From assembly GCA_030697365.1 (NCBI GenBank), contig JAUYQH010000061.1, forward strand, positions 51,687-115,686: 64,000 nucleotides of DNA, written 5' to 3'. The notes beneath the pieces were generated by a model. That model saw only the letters and a list, made by a program, of their open reading frames with translations. It was not told where the DNA came from and made no database searches. Positions 47,097 through 55,181 of the stretch are shown piece by piece. The translations under genes and the position numbers were made by a program. Position 1 is the stretch's first letter. Every line of letters begins with the position of its first letter. Source of the DNA: Novosphingobium sp. GTDB taxonomy: Bacteria; Pseudomonadota; Alphaproteobacteria; Sphingomonadales; Sphingomonadaceae.

Positions 47097-47690
47097 TTAG
47101 TTCAAGATGCCACCAAGGAGAGTCCCCGCCATCAGCTCGCCGACCTGGGTGGCCGATAATTTTCCATCGGGAGAAAACCATTCCGGCGTCCAGTTCAGCG
47201 CGCCCAGGATAGTCAGCACCGCGATCCGTGCGTTCAATCTTGGATCGAAGGATTTGTCCGCCATTCCCTGCTCCACCACCTCAACGAAGCAGCGCTCGTA
47301 TTCCTGGCGTCGCTCAATCGCGCGCGGCAGGTTTTCAGGACCCAGGAAGCGCCACTGGTGAAAGACGACCAGCGACCGTTCGGGATGGTCGGCGACGACT
47401 TCGACATGCTTGACGATCATCGCCCGGAGACGATCGGCAGGTGGGCCTTCGGCGGAAACATGGGGCGCGACGTGATCGATGAAACGGGCGATCCCGTCAT
47501 TGACGATGTCCACCAGCAAGGCTTCCTTGCTTTCGATGTGGGCATAGAGGCTGCCCGGCAGCACGCCGACAGCGCCGGCGATGTCGCGCATCGAGGTGCC
47601 GGTATAGCCCTGCTTGCCGAAGAGCTGGATCGCGTTGAGGCGGATGACCTCGCGCTGTCCCGAACCCTGCTGTGCTGCCGTTGCGTTCAT
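47097..47690 (-). CDS. TetR-family transcriptional regulator of the catabolic island
   Basis: The 197-residue protein has a TetR N-terminal DNA-binding domain (IQLFGKQGYTGTSMRDIAGAVGVLPGSLYAHIESKEAL) and a C-terminal ligand domain with a typical WRFLGPEN and RRQEYER region. It lies 26 bases after the acyl-CoA dehydrogenase gene, so it is probably co-transcribed from the promoter with site d, and upstream of the MaoC promoter. It is the only TetR gene in the window and the likely reader of the five AACAA-N4-TTGTT sites. The inducer is probably a CoA thioester or substrate. Confidence 0.88.
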   Translation of the reverse strand: MNATAAQQGSGQREVIRLNAIQLFGKQGYTGTSMRDIAGAVGVLPGSLYAHIESKEALLVDIVNDGIARFIDHVAPHVSAEGPPADRLRAMIVKHVEVVADHPERSLVVFHQWRFLGPENLPRAIERRQEYERCFVEVVEQGMADKSFDPRLNARIAVLTILGALNWTPEWFSPDGKLSATQVGELMAGTLLGGILN

Positions 47691-47716
47691 TTCGAAAAAG
47701 TCTTCTCAGTCTGGAC

Positions 47717-48856
47717 CTAGAATCGCATGGACTTGGCGATGATCGAACGAAGGATTTCGTTCGTTCCCCCGCCCACCATGCCGTGCTTCGCTTCGCGGAA
47801 GTATCGCTCCATGTCGTACTCAGGCAATTGCGCATAGCCGCCAAGCGCCTGCATGCCGTTGGTCGCGATCTGGAACAAGGTCTGCGAGGAAATCAGCTTG
47901 GCCTGGGCGACCAGCGCCGAGGCTTTTTCCCCGCGCGCGATTGCCGAGGCAGCGGCATAGACGAGATAGTAAGCGGCCGACAGCCGTGCCTGATCCTCCG
48001 CCATACGATGCTTGAGCACCTGGAAATCGGACAGCTTCTTGCCGAACGCCGAGCGTTCGCTGAGATACTTCACCGTATCGTCGAGCGCTGTGCGCGCGTT
48101 GCCTATTTGCGATGAGGCGATGGAAAGTCGCTCGAAATCGAGGTGCTCGCCGATGTACTGCCAACCCTTGTTGACCTCTCCCAGCAGCGCGCTTGCCGGA
48201 AGGCGCATGTCGTCCATGAACAGCGAGGTGGTGCCGAGCGAACGGCGTACCAGCGTATCCATCTTCTGGACCTCAAGGCCCGGCGTGTCGTTGGGCACCA
48301 GAAGGACGCTGAAATCGTAGCGCCCTTCGCCGGTCCGGAGCATCATCGCGATGCAACTGTTCGGGTGGTGCGCTCCCGAACACCAGACCTTGTTGCCGTT
48401 GACGACCCATTCGCCGCCCTCGAGCCGCGCCGTCGAACGGGCCCCCGCTGCGTCGGATCCCGATTGAGGCTCGCTGATGGAGATGCAGAACTTCGCATCA
48501 CCGCGCAGGAAGGGGGTTAGGAAGCGCTCACGCTGCTCTGCCGTACCGTGCCGGGAAACATTGGCCGCGGTGAACATCGAGGTCATGATGCAGGCCGCCG
48601 TGTCGAGGCTGTCCTTGCCGATCGCCTCGCAAAAGATGGCGAACATGACCGGGTCCGAATCCATGCCGAGCCCGCCATGCTCTTCGGGAATGAGCAGGCC
48701 CAACCAGCCCTCGTTGGCCATCTTGCGATAGAGTTCCTCGGGGAATTCGCGCGTCTGGTCATGGTGCCGCAGTTTGTCGCGCGGGAACTCGCGATTCATG
48801 AAGCCGAACACAACGTCTCGCCACATCGACTGTTCGTTGGTAAACTGGAAATCCAT
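47717..48856 (-). CDS. Acyl-CoA dehydrogenase
   Basis: The start at 48856 (MDFQFTNEQSMWRDVVFGF) gives 379 residues; the track ORF extends into the operator region. ACAD features are complete: CISISEPQSGSD, GNKVWCSGA, RSAFGKKLSDFQ, QALGGYAQLPEYDMERYFRE, VGGGTNEI. The Glu of medium-chain enzymes is Gly in VGGGT, while HLDFERLSIAS carries Glu at the long-chain/isovaleryl position, suggesting that type of catalytic base. It is an FAD flavoprotein that forms the enoyl-CoA for MaoC or the crotonases. It is divergent from the ligase gene across site d. Confidence 0.93.
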   Translation of the reverse strand: MDFQFTNEQSMWRDVVFGFMNREFPRDKLRHHDQTREFPEELYRKMANEGWLGLLIPEEHGGLGMDSDPVMFAIFCEAIGKDSLDTAACIMTSMFTAANVSRHGTAEQRERFLTPFLRGDAKFCISISEPQSGSDAAGARSTARLEGGEWVVNGNKVWCSGAHHPNSCIAMMLRTGEGRYDFSVLLVPNDTPGLEVQKMDTLVRRSLGTTSLFMDDMRLPASALLGEVNKGWQYIGEHLDFERLSIASSQIGNARTALDDTVKYLSERSAFGKKLSDFQVLKHRMAEDQARLSAAYYLVYAAASAIARGEKASALVAQAKLISSQTLFQIATNGMQALGGYAQLPEYDMERYFREAKHGMVGGGTNEILRSIIAKSMRF

Positions 48857-48905
48857 CGCGCCTGCCAGCCTCTGTCCGTCGCCCCCCGCATGGGCATTGC
48901 ATGAA

Positions 48906-48919
48906 AACAAACGTTTGTT
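48906..48919. promoter_or_regulatory. Operator-like palindrome (site d) between ACAD and ligase genes
   Basis: AACAAACGTTTGTT is a perfect 14-bp palindrome in the 103-base divergent gap. For the plus-strand ligase gene it lies between TTGCAT (48897-48902) and TATAAC (48919-48924), a 16-base spacer. For the minus-strand ACAD gene it overlaps the -10 region after TTGACT. One site could control both directions. Confidence 0.75.
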
Positions 48920-48959
48920 ATAACACGCGAAGTTGCAAGTCAATAGATCGGGAGCAGGG

Positions 48960-50654
48960 ATGAAATCCGCAGCGCAGCGACGGGTGGAGCTGGCCGCAAA
49001 CTACCCCGAATGGCATCTCGGAACGATATCCGGGCATCTCGATAACGCTGCCCGGCACCATGGCGACAGGCCGCTGGTGATCGGCGACTCCCGCGAATAC
49101 TCCTACACCGAAATCGCCACATGGTCGCGGCGCCTGGCGTCGGGCATGATCGCGCTCGGCGTCGCTCCCGGTGACCGGGTAGCACTCGTCCTCGCCAACT
49201 ATCCCGAATTCGTGGCATTGAAATTCGCCATCGCTCGGGCCGGTGCGGTCTGCGTACCGTGCAACTACCTGCTGCGCGGCGGTGAACTTGCCTATGTTCT
49301 CGAGCAATCGGGCGCAAAGATGCTCGTGATGATGGATACGTTCCGCGGCCACGATTACCTCGCCGACCTCGAACGTCCGGACACGCTCGAACAGGTTATC
49401 GTGTTCGCCACGGGCGAAGGCGAGGGCGATCCCGGCAGGCATCTGGCCCTCCACGCACTCGAGGCTGCTGCGACGACCGCGAGCGATTCCGAACTGGTCC
49501 GGCGCGAGGCTGCGCAGGACGGCGGCAGCCTGTCCGACATCGTCTATACTTCGGGCACCACTGGCCGGTCCAAGGGTGTGATGCTCACCCACGACATGGT
49601 CCTGCGCGCCGCCTATTCCTCGGCACTGACACGCGCGTTCGAGGACGGGCGGCGGATCCTCTTCGCGATGCCGATGTACCATGTGTTCGGCTATGTAGAA
49701 TGCCTGATCGCGGCGACGTTCGTGGGAGGCGCGATCACTCCCCAAACAACGTTCGACGCGCACGAGATGCTCGCGCTCGCTGAGCGCCACCGGGCCAGCG
49801 AGATCGTCTGCGTGCCGATGATGACCGCCAAACTGATCGAGGCGGCCCGCGAGCGCGGGTTCGATTGCGCTCACCTGCAAACGATGTTCAACAGCGGCGG
49901 CTTCAACCCGCCGTCGATCTGGGGCGAGATCGACGAGGTCCTGCGACCGCGCGAAACCGTCACGGCGTACGGCATGACCGAAACCACGGCATCGACCACC
50001 TGCACCCTGCCCGAGGACGGCCGGGAGCGGTTGCTGATCAGCAATGGCGGCTACAAGCTGGCGGGCGTGGCCGGCGATCCTGCGATCGGGGGGCGCGTGG
50101 CCGAATACAAGGCGATCGATCCGGTTACGGGGGCCGATGTTCGGCCCGGCGAGGAAGGCGAACTGGTCACGCGCGGCCCGGTCGTGACGCAGGGCTACTA
50201 CGACAAGCCCGACGAAACCGCGGCGGCATTCACGATGGATGGATGGCTGCGCACCGGCGACCTTGGGAGGATTGGCGAGGACGGCTATCTGGCGCTGACG
50301 GGACGGATCAAGGAAACCTATCGCTGCAACGGCGAGATGGTCATGCCGAAGGAAATCGAGGATCTGTTCGTCGATCACCCCGAGCTTGCGCAAGCGCTGG
50401 TGGTCGGCGTGCCCGACGCTCGCTCGGGCGAGGCGGGCTGTCTCTGTATCGTACCGGCGCAAGACGCCGAACCCGATCCCGAAGCGCTGGTTGCTATTTG
50501 CGCCGAGCGTCTCGCCCGATTCAAGGTACCTCGACACGTATTGGTCTTCGCGGCATCCGAGATCCCGCTGACCGTGACGGGGCGGCCCCAGAAGTTCAAA
50601 CTCGCGCGCTTGGCCGAAAAACGGCTGGCCGCTCAGCAGGGAGCAAATCCATGA
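48960..50654 (+). CDS. Acyl-CoA ligase (AMP-binding, class I adenylate-forming)
   Basis: The ATG at 48960 follows GGGAGCAGGG; the ORF in the track starts earlier at a TTG. The 564-residue protein has ANL motifs: YTSGTTGRSKGVMLTH, AYGMTETTAS, LRTGDLGRIGEDGY, ETYRCNGEMVMPKEI, and the C-terminal Lys in TGRPQKFKLAR. It produces a CoA thioester, probably the first CoA step for another acid than that of the 43-45 kb ligase. It overlaps the following ABM gene by ATGA. Confidence 0.92.
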   Translation: MKSAAQRRVELAANYPEWHLGTISGHLDNAARHHGDRPLVIGDSREYSYTEIATWSRRLASGMIALGVAPGDRVALVLANYPEFVALKFAIARAGAVCVPCNYLLRGGELAYVLEQSGAKMLVMMDTFRGHDYLADLERPDTLEQVIVFATGEGEGDPGRHLALHALEAAATTASDSELVRREAAQDGGSLSDIVYTSGTTGRSKGVMLTHDMVLRAAYSSALTRAFEDGRRILFAMPMYHVFGYVECLIAATFVGGAITPQTTFDAHEMLALAERHRASEIVCVPMMTAKLIEAARERGFDCAHLQTMFNSGGFNPPSIWGEIDEVLRPRETVTAYGMTETTASTTCTLPEDGRERLLISNGGYKLAGVAGDPAIGGRVAEYKAIDPVTGADVRPGEEGELVTRGPVVTQGYYDKPDETAAAFTMDGWLRTGDLGRIGEDGYLALTGRIKETYRCNGEMVMPKEIEDLFVDHPELAQALVVGVPDARSGEAGCLCIVPAQDAEPDPEALVAICAERLARFKVPRHVLVFAASEIPLTVTGRPQKFKLARLAEKRLAAQQGANP

Positions 50655-50935
50655 TCCTCGAACGCGCTGAAATAGCTGTGAAGGAAGGCCAGGAAGCGGC
50701 CTTTGCCGAGATGATGACCGGGCGCGGATGCGCGCTGCTCGCCAGTGGCGAAGGCTGCCACTCGGTGCGCGTCGGGCGCGGCGTGGAGAACCCTTCCAAG
50801 TTCATCCTACTGCTCGAATGGGAATCGGTCGACCATCATATCGCGCTGACCAAGACGGCCACGTTCGACGAATTCAAGAGGCTGGCCGGGCCGTACTTCG
50901 CCGAGCCTTCGAACATGGAACATTTCGAAGTCTGA
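50651..50935 (+). CDS. Antibiotic-biosynthesis-monooxygenase (ABM) domain protein
   Basis: The 94-residue protein starts at 50651 inside the ligase stop; the ORF track hides it in a longer shadow frame. The ABM ferredoxin-like fold is seen in ILERAEIAVKEGQEAAFAEMM, VRVGRGVENPSKFILLLEWES and a closing AEPSNMEHFEV. Such small proteins are usually homodimers acting as cofactor-free oxygenases or as partners in ring oxidation. Its coupling to the ligase shows that it is part of the pathway, but the reaction is unknown. Confidence 0.8.
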   Translation: MILERAEIAVKEGQEAAFAEMMTGRGCALLASGEGCHSVRVGRGVENPSKFILLLEWESVDHHIALTKTATFDEFKRLAGPYFAEPSNMEHFEV

Positions 50936-50968
50936 CCGCCGGTCCGGCGCGGGTCGGCTGGATAAGGG

Positions 50969-51172
50969 CTATTCCTCGACGATGGAGATCGCCCGCTCGG
51001 GGCAGGATTTCAGGCCCATCGTGGCGTTCTTTTCCTCGCCCGCGGAGATTTCGACAATGCCACCGCGATCGGCATTGTACCTGTCATCGTCGAGCCGAAA
51101 CACGTTGGGAGCGAAATGGGCGCAGCGTCCGTGGTCGGTGCACAGTTCCTCGTCGATCTTCATCTTCATCAA
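50969..51172 (-). CDS. Small ferredoxin with CxxHxxC motif (P450 partner type)
   Basis: The 67-residue protein has the single-cluster pattern CTDHGRC near residue 11 and CPERAI near the end. One Cys of a four-Cys motif is replaced by His, as in the small [3Fe-4S]-type ferredoxins that feed many bacterial P450s. It overlaps the crotonase stop by ATGA and lies in the operon headed by the P450 gene, so it is very probably its electron donor. No ferredoxin reductase gene is visible in the window. Confidence 0.88.
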   Translation of the reverse strand: MMKMKIDEELCTDHGRCAHFAPNVFRLDDDRYNADRGGIVEISAGEEKNATMGLKSCPERAISIVEE

Positions 51173-51957
51173 CTGACTCCCTCGCTTTTCATTCCGGCCA
51201 GAAGGTCGATCGCGGCCAGCGCCTCGAGCCCCAGCCCCAGACTCAGCCCTTCGGCCATCAGCCGTTTGTAGCGCTGGGTCAGGACCACCCGCGAATAGCG
51301 CAGCGCCAGATCGGTCTTGCCGGCGAACATCGCGGCTATTTCCAGCGCCCGGTCGAGCACCTTGCCCTGGGGCAGCACCTCACCGACGACGCCGCGGGCC
51401 AGGGCCTCTTGCGCGCCAAGTTCTTCCCCCATCAGGAGGAAGTAGCGGCCCTTGTTTGGCCCCAGAACATGCGTCCACACCACCTGCGCGCCATCGCCGG
51501 GGACGATGCCGCCGACAAAGTGCGGCGCATCCTGGAACAGCGCGGTGTCCGATGCGATGACGATGTCGGACATCACCGGGATCTCCGGATGGATCCGCGC
51601 TGGCCCATTGACGGCGCTAATGACAGGCACCTCGATATCGAGCAGGCTGCCAAGCAATTTGCGCCCGTCGAAAAAGGTGTGGTCCCATTCGGCCGGATTG
51701 TTCAGGCTGAAACTGGCGAAGTCGATGACATCGCACCAGACATCGCCGGTGCCGGTAATCACGATTACCCGGTTGCCCCGATCCGCGCCGATTTCCGCGA
51801 AGCAGTAACCGAGTTCCTCGTGGCTTTCCTCGCTCCACACGAACGCCCCGCCAGCGGTGTGGAAACGCACCAGCAGGACACCCGCCGCGTCGCGTGCCAG
51901 CGCGATGTTGCGGTAGCGATCCTTATAATCCGCGAATTGTGGCGCCAGTCTGCTCAT
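51169..51957 (-). CDS. Crotonase-family beta-diketone hydrolase, 6-oxocamphor-hydrolase-like
   Basis: The start at 51957 (MSRLAPQFADYKDRYRNI) gives 262 residues, 4 bases after the P450 stop. The sequence tracks 6-oxocamphor hydrolase throughout: VWSEESHEELGYCFAEI, VITGTGDVWCDVIDF, IHPEIPVMSDIVIA, FQDAPHF, GIVPGDGAQVVW. The four catalytic residues of that enzyme (His in IHPEIP, His in APHF, Asp in PGDG, Glu in LEALAAID) all appear conserved. It would cut a cyclic 1,3-diketone by retro-Claisen hydrolysis. Genome annotations usually call this simply enoyl-CoA hydratase. The actual substrate here is unknown. Confidence 0.85.
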   Translation of the reverse strand: MSRLAPQFADYKDRYRNIALARDAAGVLLVRFHTAGGAFVWSEESHEELGYCFAEIGADRGNRVIVITGTGDVWCDVIDFASFSLNNPAEWDHTFFDGRKLLGSLLDIEVPVISAVNGPARIHPEIPVMSDIVIASDTALFQDAPHFVGGIVPGDGAQVVWTHVLGPNKGRYFLLMGEELGAQEALARGVVGEVLPQGKVLDRALEIAAMFAGKTDLALRYSRVVLTQRYKRLMAEGLSLGLGLEALAAIDLLAGMKSEGVS

Positions 51958-51961
51958 CGGA

Positions 51962-53203
51962 TCACCACACCAGTTCGAGCTTGCGCATCGAGCGCAGGTA
52001 GCCGGTGACATAGACCGGCTCGGTCCCCGGCTTGACCGAAAATTCGGGAATACGCTTGAGCCATTCCTCGATCGTGGTCGACAGCTCGATGCGGGCCAGG
52101 TTGGAACCGATGCAGCGGTGCCACCCCACGCCGAACGTGGAGTGCGGAATTCCCGTGCGGGTCAGATCGATCTTGCCCGGATCTTCCATATGCCGCGGAT
52201 CGCGCGAGGCGGCGGCATAGGTCAGCATCACGAATTCGCCTGCGCGGATCTCGGTCCCGGCAATTTCGACGTTACGCGTGCAGGTGCGACCCAGGGCGAC
52301 GAGCGGCGGGAAGAAGCGTGCATATTCCTCGATCGCATTATCGATCATCGCGGGATTGTCGATCAGCAACTGGCGCTGGTCGGGATGTGTCGCCAGGTGA
52401 TGGATGGCCGAAGCCATGACGAAGGTCGTGGTCGCGATACCTCCGAAGGTGAGGTCAACAAGGATCGAGACCATGTGCTCCCAAGGCGCCGGCTCGCCAT
52501 TATCGTAGGTCACGCCCTTCAGGATTGTGCCTATCAGGTCATCGCGCTCGGACTGTTCGGAGCGCCAGCGAAGATGCTTTTCGAGATAGGCGAAGACGTT
52601 GCCGAAATGACGCGCGCGCGTGCCGAGATCGGGACTGAACGTGCCCTCCTCCACGCCCTCGATGAGCATGGCGAGATCAACGATGGGTAGACCAAGGACA
52701 TTCTTGAAGAACGCCCAGCCTGGCAGGAGAGCTCCGAATTCGCCGATGAACTCGCATTCACCGCTGTTGATGAAGCGATCAATCAGTTCGTTGACGTCGT
52801 CACGGATGGGCTGCTCGTAGGACAGCGAAACCTTGGGGCTCAGATGCGGGTTGAGGACTTTGCGCCATTCGGTGTGGATCGGGGGATCCGATTCCTCGGG
52901 CATCAGATACGGCATGCCTTCCGGGCGATTGGGCATGTAGCCCTTCGCCGAACTGAAAGTCTGCCAATCCTGCGCGGAGCGCCGGACGTCGTCCTGGGTG
53001 TTGATCAGATAATATCCGCGCCCGACCTGCGAGTGGACCACCGGACATTTGCGAACCAGAAAATCGAGCGTTTCGTCGAATTTGTCGTTGAAGCCGGGAT
53101 CGTCGAGATCGAAATCGGTGACGAGATCGCGCCCGAACCTGGCGATCATCTGGCCTTTCGTCGGCGGTTCGCCCAGCGGCAAGGTAATGGGCTCATCTTT
53201 CAT
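51962..53203 (-). CDS. Cytochrome P450
   Basis: The 413-residue soluble class I P450 has the heme-thiolate loop FGVGWHRCIGSNLARIE near residue 360, ExxR in EEYARFF, and the acid-alcohol region of helix I reading GGIATTTF. The usual acidic residue before the Thr is Ala, so proton delivery may differ from P450cam-like enzymes. Electrons probably come from the ferredoxin two genes downstream. The promoter (TTGACC, 17 bases, TTAAAA) and site e lie directly upstream. It likely hydroxylates a ring or side chain of the pathway substrate. Confidence 0.93.
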   Translation of the reverse strand: MKDEPITLPLGEPPTKGQMIARFGRDLVTDFDLDDPGFNDKFDETLDFLVRKCPVVHSQVGRGYYLINTQDDVRRSAQDWQTFSSAKGYMPNRPEGMPYLMPEESDPPIHTEWRKVLNPHLSPKVSLSYEQPIRDDVNELIDRFINSGECEFIGEFGALLPGWAFFKNVLGLPIVDLAMLIEGVEEGTFSPDLGTRARHFGNVFAYLEKHLRWRSEQSERDDLIGTILKGVTYDNGEPAPWEHMVSILVDLTFGGIATTTFVMASAIHHLATHPDQRQLLIDNPAMIDNAIEEYARFFPPLVALGRTCTRNVEIAGTEIRAGEFVMLTYAAASRDPRHMEDPGKIDLTRTGIPHSTFGVGWHRCIGSNLARIELSTTIEEWLKRIPEFSVKPGTEPVYVTGYLRSMRKLELVW

Positions 53204-53205
53204 GG

Positions 53206-53277
53206 TTGCACATCCTCGACCGCACTGCTATCTAAAAACAATCATTTGTTTTAAGCATCAAAGCGCTCGCCGGTCAA
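53206..53277. promoter_or_regulatory. Divergent sigma70-like promoters around site e
   Basis: For the P450 gene (minus) TTGACC (53277-53272), a 17-base spacer and TTAAAA (53254-53249) are present. For the Rieske gene (plus) TTGCAC (53206-53211), a 17-base spacer and TATCTA (53229-53234) are present. Both -10 boxes abut or overlap the same operator, so one bound protein could shut both promoters. Confidence 0.6.
53237..53250. promoter_or_regulatory. Operator-like palindrome (site e) between P450 and Rieske genes
   Basis: AACAATCATTTGTT lies between the divergent P450 and Rieske genes, immediately next to both -10 boxes. It shares AAACAA...TTGTTTTA with sites a-d. The centre is less symmetric than in sites a and d. 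Confidence 0.72.
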
Positions 53278-53350
53278 GCCATTTGCGTGCGCCGTTGCGC
53301 AAGAGGCGTTATCCCGCACCGTTTGTCCGGTGACACATCTGGAACCATCG

Positions 53351-54451
53351 ATGGCCATGCAAAACGACGCCCAGTATCCGCTGCCGCCCAGCCATGTGGC
53401 CGCACGGTCCTATACCGATCCCGCCCAATATTCACGCGAGTTCGCGGGAGTATTCCAGCGCGGTTGGCTGCGCACGACCCCGCTGAGCGATCTGCCCGAA
53501 CCCGGCGACTACGTGATCTGGGAAGAGCTGGACCAATCGATTGCGATCGTCCGCCGGGAAGACGGCTCGCTGTGCGCCTGGCACAACGTCTGCCAGCATC
53601 GCGGCGCGCGCCTTGTCGCGGCATCAGGGCATTGCGACAAAGAGCGGTTCGTGTGTCCCTGGCACGGGTTCACCTACGACCTCACAGGCAAGCTCCGTTT
53701 TGCGCCGATGAAGAATGCGTTCCAGGCGGACCGGATCGAAAGTTTGCGCACCCCGCCGGTCCGCGTCGAGGCTTACGCCGGGTTCGCCTGGATCTGCCTT
53801 AGCGACGACGTGCCAGACCTGAAGACATACCTCGCTGAAATCGGTCACGAACTCGACTGGTTCGGACTCGACAAGTTCGATGTGCGCTATCGATTCGACG
53901 TGATGCTCGACGCCAACTGGAAGGTCGTCGTCGATGCCTTCAACGAAACCTGGCACGTGCCGTTCACGCACCAGGCGACGCTGTCGGACATCGTGCAGTG
54001 GGGAAAAGCGCACCTGCGAATCTGCGACCCGCACAGCTGGATGACTATACCTGTGAAAGGCCTGACCGACCGCCAGCCCGACGACGCCGACCACCGCGCG
54101 GCGCATATCACCCATTACCTGGCCTTCCCCAATACCATCTACAGCAACTTTCCCACCCACCTCCAAACCTGGACGATCTGGCCGGCCGGGGAGCGGCGCA
54201 CCCATTTCATCGCCTACGGCATGGTCGGCCCCGTCCCGGATGGTCTGACCGAAGACCAATGGGCGAAACGCAACCAGCGCGACTGGGAACACTTCGAAGC
54301 CGTCTCGCGCGAGGATATCGGGATCATCAATGGCTGGGGAACGGTCGCCGGTTCGCTTGGCCAGCGCGACTATCTGTTCAACACTGCCGAGGGCCGACTC
54401 ACGGCATTCCACCGAGAAGTGGCGCGACGAACGTCAGACCAAGCCGAATGA
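53351..54451 (+). CDS. Rieske non-heme iron oxygenase, alpha subunit type
   Basis: ATG at 53351 gives 366 residues; a GTG at 53330 (start of the track ORF) is also possible. The N-terminal Rieske cluster motif is CQHRG with CPWHGF 22 residues further on. The catalytic iron ligands are in the FNETWHVPFTH region with a later Asp/Glu. It uses O2 and external electrons to hydroxylate or cleave a ring or ether. There is no beta subunit or reductase nearby, so it is probably an alpha-only enzyme of the KshA/vanillate-demethylase style that takes electrons from a partner elsewhere. Confidence 0.92.
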   Translation: MAMQNDAQYPLPPSHVAARSYTDPAQYSREFAGVFQRGWLRTTPLSDLPEPGDYVIWEELDQSIAIVRREDGSLCAWHNVCQHRGARLVAASGHCDKERFVCPWHGFTYDLTGKLRFAPMKNAFQADRIESLRTPPVRVEAYAGFAWICLSDDVPDLKTYLAEIGHELDWFGLDKFDVRYRFDVMLDANWKVVVDAFNETWHVPFTHQATLSDIVQWGKAHLRICDPHSWMTIPVKGLTDRQPDDADHRAAHITHYLAFPNTIYSNFPTHLQTWTIWPAGERRTHFIAYGMVGPVPDGLTEDQWAKRNQRDWEHFEAVSREDIGIINGWGTVAGSLGQRDYLFNTAEGRLTAFHREVARRTSDQAE

Positions 54452-54744
54452 TATGACCGTCACGTTCGGAGCAAATCGGCACGCTGGCCCGACCGGCGCC
54501 GGTGATCAGGCCTCCGTCATCCCGCCACTCGACCATTTGCTCGTGGCCGGTGATAAAAGACGGGGTCCGGAGAGTGTCTGCGCGTGGCAATCGATATATA
54601 GGTGGATTTGCCGGCGATGGTGCGCCAATGGGCCGATAGCGGATTGATTTTAAACGCTGGCCTCGCCGCCGCCTCCGGCTCCGGCGGTCAAGGCTGGCAA
54701 ACGCGGATAACTGTCTCACTCCCGGGTAGGCATGCCCCAGAACG
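54452..54744. other. Stretch without a recognisable gene
   Basis: About 290 bases after the Rieske gene contain no convincing reading frame; the small ORFs are low-complexity or antisense. A GC-rich inverted run (around CCGCCTCCGGCTCCGGCGG) could form a hairpin but lacks a T tract. It separates the island from the mobile-element region. Confidence 0.4.
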
Positions 54745-55080
54745 CTACGCCAGCCTCAGCCTCCAAGGTCGGCGCGGAGGAGAGCATCTCCACGCGCCCA
54801 AAAATGATGATGAGCCGATAGCTCGCCCGCCGCGCGCCCCGTTATTAGCACGCACATCCAGCGCAGCCGCCGCACGCGTTCCCGATCGTTCATCTCGGCG
54901 AACTCGCCAAAATCCTCCGAATTTATTCGGATCATCTCGTCGAACATCGCGCGATCGATCTCGAAAGTATGCGCAACCTGATTGCGGATCTTGTTTAAGC
55001 TCGATGCTCGGAATAACGACGGGATCGTTAATCCCGAAACCCATAAGGTATGCGATTTCCAGCTTATGAGAAAAGTTGAA
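54745..55080 (-). pseudogene. HEPN/DUF4145-like remnant, frameshifted and truncated
   Basis: Two minus-strand frames join into one protein: HKLEIAYLMGFGINDP, then, after a shift, LNKIRNQVAHTFEIDRAMFDEM and NDRERVRRLRWMCVLITG. The LNKIRNxxAH motif is typical of HEPN-like/MtlR-like proteins. The 5' part is missing, probably removed when the Tn3-family element came to lie at 55103. Confidence 0.45.
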
Positions 55081-55141
55081 CCGCTTCAGCGCCGTCTCAT
55101 CAGGAGTTCCCGTAACATTTCTCCCAAAAGTAGCGGTAGGG

Positions 55142-55165
55142 AAAATGGCTGAAAACAGCCATTTT
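55142..55165 (-). terminator. Hairpin after the Tn3-family transposase gene
   Basis: AAAATGGCTG and CAGCCATTTT form a perfect 10-bp stem with a 4-base loop, 17 bases after the transposase stop on the minus strand, ending in a short T run. This fits a weak rho-independent terminator. It also lies inside the terminal repeat. Confidence 0.5.
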
Positions 55166-55181
55166 CGGTGTATTCAATTTG

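Noticed and set aside
48918-50537. 539-residue minus-strand ORF
   Set aside because: Antisense to a complete acyl-CoA ligase with all ANL motifs.
51169-53203. Camphor degradation (camC/camK naming)
   Set aside because: The hydrolase resembles 6-oxocamphor hydrolase, but the P450 I-helix differs and the CoA genes suggest a larger substrate; family resemblance does not fix the substrate.
53351-54451. Assigning the Rieske enzyme as KshA (3-ketosteroid 9-alpha-hydroxylase)
   Set aside because: Rieske and iron motifs are general; no reductase partner or steroid-ring genes (such as kstD or hsa) are seen here.
54399-54719. 106-residue minus-strand ORF after the Rieske gene
   Set aside because: Overlaps the Rieske 3' end, has low-complexity Arg runs, and no ribosome site or family pattern.
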